Source: Solobacterium sp. (GTDB lineage Bacteria > Bacillota_I > Bacilli_A > Erysipelotrichales > Erysipelotrichaceae). Taken from it: a stretch of 64,000 nt of DNA. This document shows, piece by piece, positions 63,630 to 64,000 of the stretch. Both the position numbers and the translations under genes were made by a program. Position 1 is the first letter of the stretch, and every line of letters begins with the position of its first letter. The stretch is taken from assembly GCA_022486705.1 (NCBI GenBank), contig JAKVKC010000012.1:1-64000 (forward strand). The letters run 5' to 3'. The notes under the pieces were generated by a model that worked only from the letters and a program-made list of their open reading frames with translations, ran no database searches and was not told the origin of the DNA.

Positions 63630-64000
63630 GTTCCTCTTCCTTGCATTTTCTTAGATTCATCAGAGCCATGACCGTCTGTTCACGGATATTGCTCATCATA
63701 TTGTTGAATCTTTCATAGCCTTCTTCTTTATAGGCATCTGCCGGTTTGATCTGTGCATATCCGCGCAGATGGATACTGACTTTCAGATGTTCCATGGCAT
63801 CCACATGCTGGATCCATTCATGATCCAGGATCTGCAGGAAAATGCTCTTTTCCATATGATGGCGAATATTCTGATCTGTATCTTTCATCCGTCCTTCATA
63901 AGCATTGAGCACATCTTCGCTCAGCACTTCCACTGTGCTGTGTGAACGGCTCCCATTCCAAAGATCCGCATTGATCTGCAGAGCAGTCAGATGATTGCGG
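63610..64000 (-). CDS. secA: Protein translocase ATPase SecA, C-terminal end (cut by window edge)
   Basis: The minus-strand frame is open to the window edge. The last ~100 residues match the SecA helical wing/scaffold end: RHHMEKSIFLQILDHEWIQHVDAMEHLKVSIHLRGYAQIKPADAYKEEGYERFNNMM. The protein stops at RKCKEEEHAEIQN and lacks the usual Cys-rich zinc-binding tail. It drives export through SecYEG. Whether it is the main SecA or an accessory SecA2 cannot be decided from this piece. Confidence 0.85.
   Translation of the reverse strand, partial: RNHLTALQINADLWNGSRSHSTVEVLSEDVLNAYEGRMKDTDQNIRHHMEKSIFLQILDHEWIQHVDAMEHLKVSIHLRGYAQIKPADAYKEEGYERFNNMMSNIREQTVMALMNLRKCKEEEHAEIQN

Overview
This 64 kb window comes from a Gram-positive, low- to mid-GC member of the Bacillota. 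The secG-rnr-smpB-ssrA order, the class B sortase pilus locus, the glgC-glgD pair and the general character of the proteins suggest the Erysipelotrichia (class-level confidence moderate; no 16S is present). Almost all housekeeping genes lie on the minus strand.

Layout. 1-2.1 kb: N-terminal part of a large surface protein with near-identical pilin-type domains running off the left edge. 2.5-3.0 kb: an orphan HicB and a 50-residue membrane protein. 3.1-5.8 kb: an intact tRNA-Arg(CCT), then a small island (SdpR/SdpI-like operon, YhfC-family membrane protein, lipoprotein) that ends in a copy of the 3' half of the tRNA. 6-12 kb: hydrolase, flavodoxin, amino-acid permease, GAF-GGDEF protein, cytidylate-kinase-like protein. 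12.3-17.5 kb: ftsH behind a CIRCE operator, rpiB, lgt, and cysK-cysE behind a cysteine-codon leader peptide and attenuator. 17.6-19.7 kb: a LytS-type histidine kinase and a receiver/winged-helix regulator. 19.8-20.8 kb: three tandem copies of a type I toxin-antitoxin cassette. 21-22.6 kb: a transposase-like gene. 22.7-30 kb: mixed metabolic and envelope genes plus a promoter-bearing, hairpin-rich small RNA candidate at 24.4-24.6 kb. 30-34 kb: tmRNA, smpB, rnr, secG. 34-37.9 kb: a Cna-B-repeat surface protein split by one extra G. 39.4-42.8 kb: pgk-tpiA-eno. 43-55.4 kb: a pilus locus. 55.6-64 kb: glgC-glgD-glgA, folC, ung, a DUF885 peptidase-like protein and the 3' end of secA.

Two systems stand out. 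(1) The pilus locus has five secreted proteins that end in an unusual [IV]PTG[VI]I...APY sorting signal instead of LPXTG, two class B sortases, and a signal-peptidase homologue that has lost its catalytic Ser and Lys (SipA-like). Three of the five carry different candidate binding modules: a C-type lectin-like fold, BspA/DUF285 repeats and a beta-helix. Four promoters in the locus share one architecture: a GAGTAA box, two TGTGAY repeats 11 bp apart, then exactly 11 bp to a -10-like hexamer. (2) Five Fst-like type I toxin modules lie at three places (7.7, 19.9-20.7 and 38.9 kb). In each, a convergent antisense promoter (TTGACA or TTGACT, N17, TATATT) makes a short RNA that shares a two-way terminator with the toxin mRNA and is complementary to its start-codon region.
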